Positions 61,615-64,000 of a stretch of DNA of 64,000 nucleotides are shown here, piece by piece. Made by a program: the position numbers and the translations under genes. The stretch is taken from contig NZ_JACYHF010000005.1 of assembly GCF_016482685.1 (NCBI RefSeq), positions 124,001-188,000 on the forward strand, read 5' to 3'. Each line of letters opens with the position of its first letter. Position 1 is the stretch's first letter. The notes beneath the pieces were generated by a model. It did not search any database. It had not been told where the DNA came from and saw only the letters and a program-made list of their open reading frames with translations. The DNA is from Streptomyces sp. DSM 110735 (lineage in GTDB: Bacteria > Actinomycetota > Actinomycetes > Streptomycetales > Streptomycetaceae).

Positions 61615-62342
61615 CTATTCGGCTTCGGTGTGGCGGCCAGGGCTGACCTGGATGCGGCTCTCGGCGAAGTGCTCCCAGTCCGGCACCAGGTAGAACCGCG
61701 CGTGTCCCGGCAGATCCTTGGCGGCTACCTCGGCACGCGGTGCGCCGCGGTAGACACGGGCGTCGCCCTGCTCGACGAAGTAGTCCAGCCCGAGGCGGAT
61801 GTCGTCCGCGTCCAGGCTCGTGGCTTCGGCGAGCCGGTCCAGCGAGGTGAACATCTCGGCTGGGCTTCGAGCTCTTCGGGGAGCGGCAGGTCTTCGGGCA
61901 TCCACCAGGCGCCGTCTTCGTCCTGGCTGGCGACACCGAGAGCGATCATCGTGGCAGCCAACTCGCGGATCGTCGTCGGGACCGGCAAGCCGGTGGCTGT
62001 GTAGGCGGCCTCGCACAGCTTGCGGTGCTCCTCGACGGCGGCCTTGATGCTCTCCTGCTCTCCCTCGCTTTCGTCCTTGAGGTCGTCCTCCTCCAGCTAC
62101 AGGACGGGGGAGTCGAGACTGGTGCCGGCGTTCCTCCACGTCGGCCCGAGGGTGCCATCGTCCGCGCCGTAGATGACGCGGACGATGGTGTCGAGGGATC
62201 CGCGGAGGTCTTCGCCGCGGCTGTGCCGAAGGTCATGGTGAGCATGAAGGACTGGTGGCGTGGCAGGAGATGGGTCCAGCCGCTGGTGAATCAGTCGGAG
62301 GGGAACGACATGCTCGGGCCGGCTGGTGGTTTCGGTGGTCAA
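61615..62342 (-). pseudogene. Severely decayed hypothetical gene (stop plus frameshifts)
   Basis: Collinear pieces from 62342 read TTETTSRPEHVVPLRLIHQ, a frame-changed WTHLLPRHQSFMLTMTFGTA, then RGEDLRGSLDTIVRVIYGAD. An in-frame TAG lies at 62097-62099. The frame continues LEEDDLKDESEGEQESIKAA, LPVPTTIRELAATMIALGVA and WWMPEDLPLPEELEA, then changes frame near 61870 for AEMFTSLDRLAEATSLDADD and FYLVPDWEHFAESRIQVSPG. The parts suggest one hypothetical protein of about 240 residues, with a possible winged helix near the end. Function unknown. Confidence 0.6.
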
Positions 62343-62880
62343 GGCAGTCTCCGAGCGAGGGTGATGCGGGCGGCCGCGGTCAGCGGCGGGTGGTCGTGCG
62401 GGCCGCCGTCTGGCGGGGCAACAGGATGCCGTGCAGGTCAGGGCGGTGTCTATCGATCTGGACTGGTTCCGGTGCGGCGGCAGCAGGCAGAAGGCTGCCC
62501 CGGCCGCCGAGGGGGATGGCGGCCGGGGCCAGGTCTAGGGCCTGTAATCCGGATCTTGCCGGGGGCACGGGGTATGGCACGGACATCTGCGGCGTTGTCG
62601 TCGGTTGCCGACGAACCGCGTCGCCCCCTTCCTCCGCCTTGCAGCTGCACGTATCAGCCCCGCTCGGGCGGCCGTGAGGCGCCGTAGGTCCAGGCCGACT
62701 TGATCCGAGAGAAAGGCTCTAGCCGGGTAGCACGATAGGAGGGGTCTCGGCATCTGTCTGGGGCCTCTCCCTTATGTTTGAGTCTGTGACGCTCATTTGA
62801 CGCTCGGCGCCCCTCGTTTCCCCAGATGGAGTCCCCAGGAGGCATCTGACCTGCTCTTTCTTCAACCTCGATCTGGATCA
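62343..62880. other. Gene-poor right border region of the island
   Basis: No gene is supported. A TGACGCTCATTTGACGCTCG direct repeat lies at about 62787-62806, similar to the arm-like repeats at 29298-29316, so integrase arm sites may lie here. Confidence 0.45.
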
Positions 62881-63030
62881 CATGGTTTCGATGACGCATC
62901 ACGTCGAATGCGTGGTGATTCTGGAGCCTGCCGAAAGAGGCCGCTGACCTGCGGTTTTAGCTGGCGCGCATCAGAGGTGTCCTGACGCTCATTCCGATGG
63001 GTCATCAGGTGGGCTGAAGGGCTGTTTCAA
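62881..63030. other. Right att-like copy of the methyltransferase gene end
   Basis: Translated, 62890-62946 gives SMTHHVECVVILEPAERGR and a stop, a third copy of the methyltransferase C-terminus. The downstream flank resembles 29250-29345: GACCTGCGG after the stop, a TGACGCTCATTC box and ATGGGTCATCAGGTGGGC, against ATGGGGTGTCAGGCGGAC at the left. The similarity is imperfect, so the insertion is old or the site diverged. Confidence 0.65.
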
Positions 63031-63535
63031 GTGGCCTGTCGGCGTTGGGCTATCGATGTCACGGCGCCTGGCTTCTGTTGTGGGCGGGGCGTCCGAAGGC
63101 GAGTCCCGAGCGACGTGGGCGAGGTTCGCTTCGGTGTGGCCGTACCCGACGGGGATGCCAGGACCAGCGGCATACTTTGCCGCGCCCGCTCGGCGCCCTA
63201 ACGGAAAATCCCGCGCGGGCGTCCGACGGCCGGGCTGATGTCCTGGCGTGGCTGTCCTCCATGCTCGGCGAGGAGCCACTGCGGAGGCGGTGATGAGCGG
63301 TGAGCATCTGCTGTACAGGCTCTTGGCCCGCCGTATCGGCTTCATGGTCCTCGGAACCCTCGCGCCTTCGGCGAGAGACCGTTCCGTCACTCTGGCCGTG
63401 CACCCCACTTTCGGGATGACCGGAATCCGGACAAGACGAACACTGGTCCCCACTCAAGACCCTGAGGGACTGTCATGTCTGACGAATGATCAATAACCTT
63501 ACGGAACACGCGATTCCCGGTCTCGACGGAGCATC
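63031..63535. other. Intergenic region between island border and P450 gene
   Basis: These 505 bases contain open frames on both strands but none with a convincing start and composition. A plus-strand peptide DGRADVLAWLSSMLGEEPLR ends at 63293 and could be the tail of a lost gene. The P450 promoter must lie in the final 200 bases. Confidence 0.4.
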
Positions 63536-64000
63536 ATGACCACTGCGGCACAGATACCCGACATCCTCTCGCCCGAGTTCGCGGCGGACCCGTATCCGGT
63601 CTACCGCCTGATGCGGGAGTCCGCGCCTCTCATCTGGCACGAGGCGACGCGGAGTTACATCATCTCGCGGTACGAAGACGTCGAACGCGTCTTCAAGGAC
63701 AAGGACGCCGAGTTCACCACCGACAACTACGACTGGCAGATCGAGCCGGTCCACGGCAAGACGATCCTCCAGCTCAGCGGGCGTGAGCACGCCGTGCGCC
63801 GGGCTCTGGTCGCCCCCGCCTTCCGGGGCCGGGACCTGCAGGAGAAGTTCCTGCCCGTGATCGAGCGCAACTCGCGCGAACTGATCGACGCCTTCCGGCA
63901 GTCCGGTTCCGCCGACCTCGTCGCGGACTACGCGACCCGCTTCCCGGTCAACGTGATCGCGGACATGCTGGGGCTGGACAAGGCCGACCACGCCCGCTTC
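63536..64000 (+). CDS. Cytochrome P450, N-terminal part (runs off the window)
   Basis: The 155 codons present start at ATG 63536 (MTTAAQIPDILSPEFAADPY). Typical bacterial P450 features are PVYRLMRESAPLIWHEATRS, YIISRYEDVERVFKDKDAEF, LQLSGREHAVRRALVAPAFR, the substrate-site C-helix region with H-x-x-x-R, and FPVNVIADMLGLDKADHARF. The heme-binding Cys loop lies beyond the window. Such soluble enzymes need ferredoxin and a reductase. The substrate cannot be told from this part. Confidence 0.9.
   Translation, partial: MTTAAQIPDILSPEFAADPYPVYRLMRESAPLIWHEATRSYIISRYEDVERVFKDKDAEFTTDNYDWQIEPVHGKTILQLSGREHAVRRALVAPAFRGRDLQEKFLPVIERNSRELIDAFRQSGSADLVADYATRFPVNVIADMLGLDKADHARF

Larger units (their letters stand above)
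29242..63030. mobile_element. Genomic island of about 33.8 kb (integrative element with nested insertions)
   Basis: The borders are inferred from three copies of the RNA methyltransferase 3' end and flank: 29170-29345, 30320-30450 and 62881-63030. Inside are a tyrosine integrase with an excisionase-like gene, a degenerate second recombinase, IS5 and IS3 elements, transposase remnants, a Tn3-like gene and many pseudogenes. Base composition in several genes is visibly lower in GC than the left core region. The middle copy suggests two successive insertions at the same site. No conjugation or replication genes were seen, so it is probably immobile now or depends on a helper. Confidence 0.75.

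Noticed and set aside
62989..63453. 154-codon minus-strand frame between the island and the P450 gene
   Set aside because: No ribosome site, no recognisable domain and Arg/Pro/Ser-rich composition typical of a shadow frame.

Overview
The window is chromosomal DNA from a Streptomyces-type actinomycete. The evidence is very high GC with GC-rich third codon positions, frequent GTG starts, and a run of Streptomyces core genes: SepH, a coproporphyrin-type ferrochelatase, a CutRS-like pair, DUF4193, DUF3093 and DUF3710 proteins, dUTPase, KdpDE, two TrkA/Ceo-type proteins, a KimA-like permease and a TRAM-domain RNA methyltransferase. SepH and CutRS are known from S. coelicolor SCO5855 and SCO5862/5863, so the left part matches that chromosomal neighbourhood.

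Layout. Bases 1-29241 are compact, orderly core genome. The order is: acetyltransferase (partial), HAD hydrolase, membrane protein, PLP decarboxylase, VOC protein, sulfurtransferase, SepH, anchored membrane protein, FAD oxidase plus MFS exporter, ferrochelatase and inositol-phosphatase, CutRS, a block of small conserved genes ending in dut and DUF3710, then a potassium/turgor neighbourhood (KdpD-KdpE, OB-fold protein, DUF3159 membrane protein, two RCK/TrkA proteins, KimA-like transporter), and the RNA methyltransferase. Strong perfect-stem terminators separate the units. A DtxR-type iron box lies between the MFS gene and the ferrochelatase gene.

Bases from about 29242 to 63030 form a genomic island. 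The 3' end of the RNA methyltransferase gene and its downstream flank recur at about 30320-30450 and again at about 62881-63030, as expected if a site-specific element used that gene end as its attachment site. Inside are a tyrosine integrase, an excisionase-like HTH protein, a degenerate second tyrosine recombinase, an IS5 and an IS3 element, several transposase fragments, and a full-length Tn3-type transposase whose acidic catalytic positions appear replaced. Many genes are broken: two CoiA-like nucleases, a membrane-anchored Mrr-type nuclease, a FecCD permease, a MocR fragment and a severely decayed hypothetical gene. The intact cargo is rich in nuclease and defence-type proteins: a 1469-residue STAND ATPase with an N-terminal Cap4/DUF4297-like nuclease, an AbiTii-like protein, a Schlafen AlbA_2 protein, an HNH nuclease, an endonuclease VII-like HNH protein, and a compact overlapping four-gene operon, divergent from the Tn3-like gene, that includes a CoiA-like nuclease.

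The window ends in the core or accessory boundary with the start of a cytochrome P450 gene (63536 onward). The most interesting material is the defence-like cluster at 50.3-60.7 kb, the Tn3-like gene with its divergent operon at 40.7-46.4 kb, and the reuse of the methyltransferase gene end as an integration site. Family assignments come from motifs read by eye; no database search was possible.
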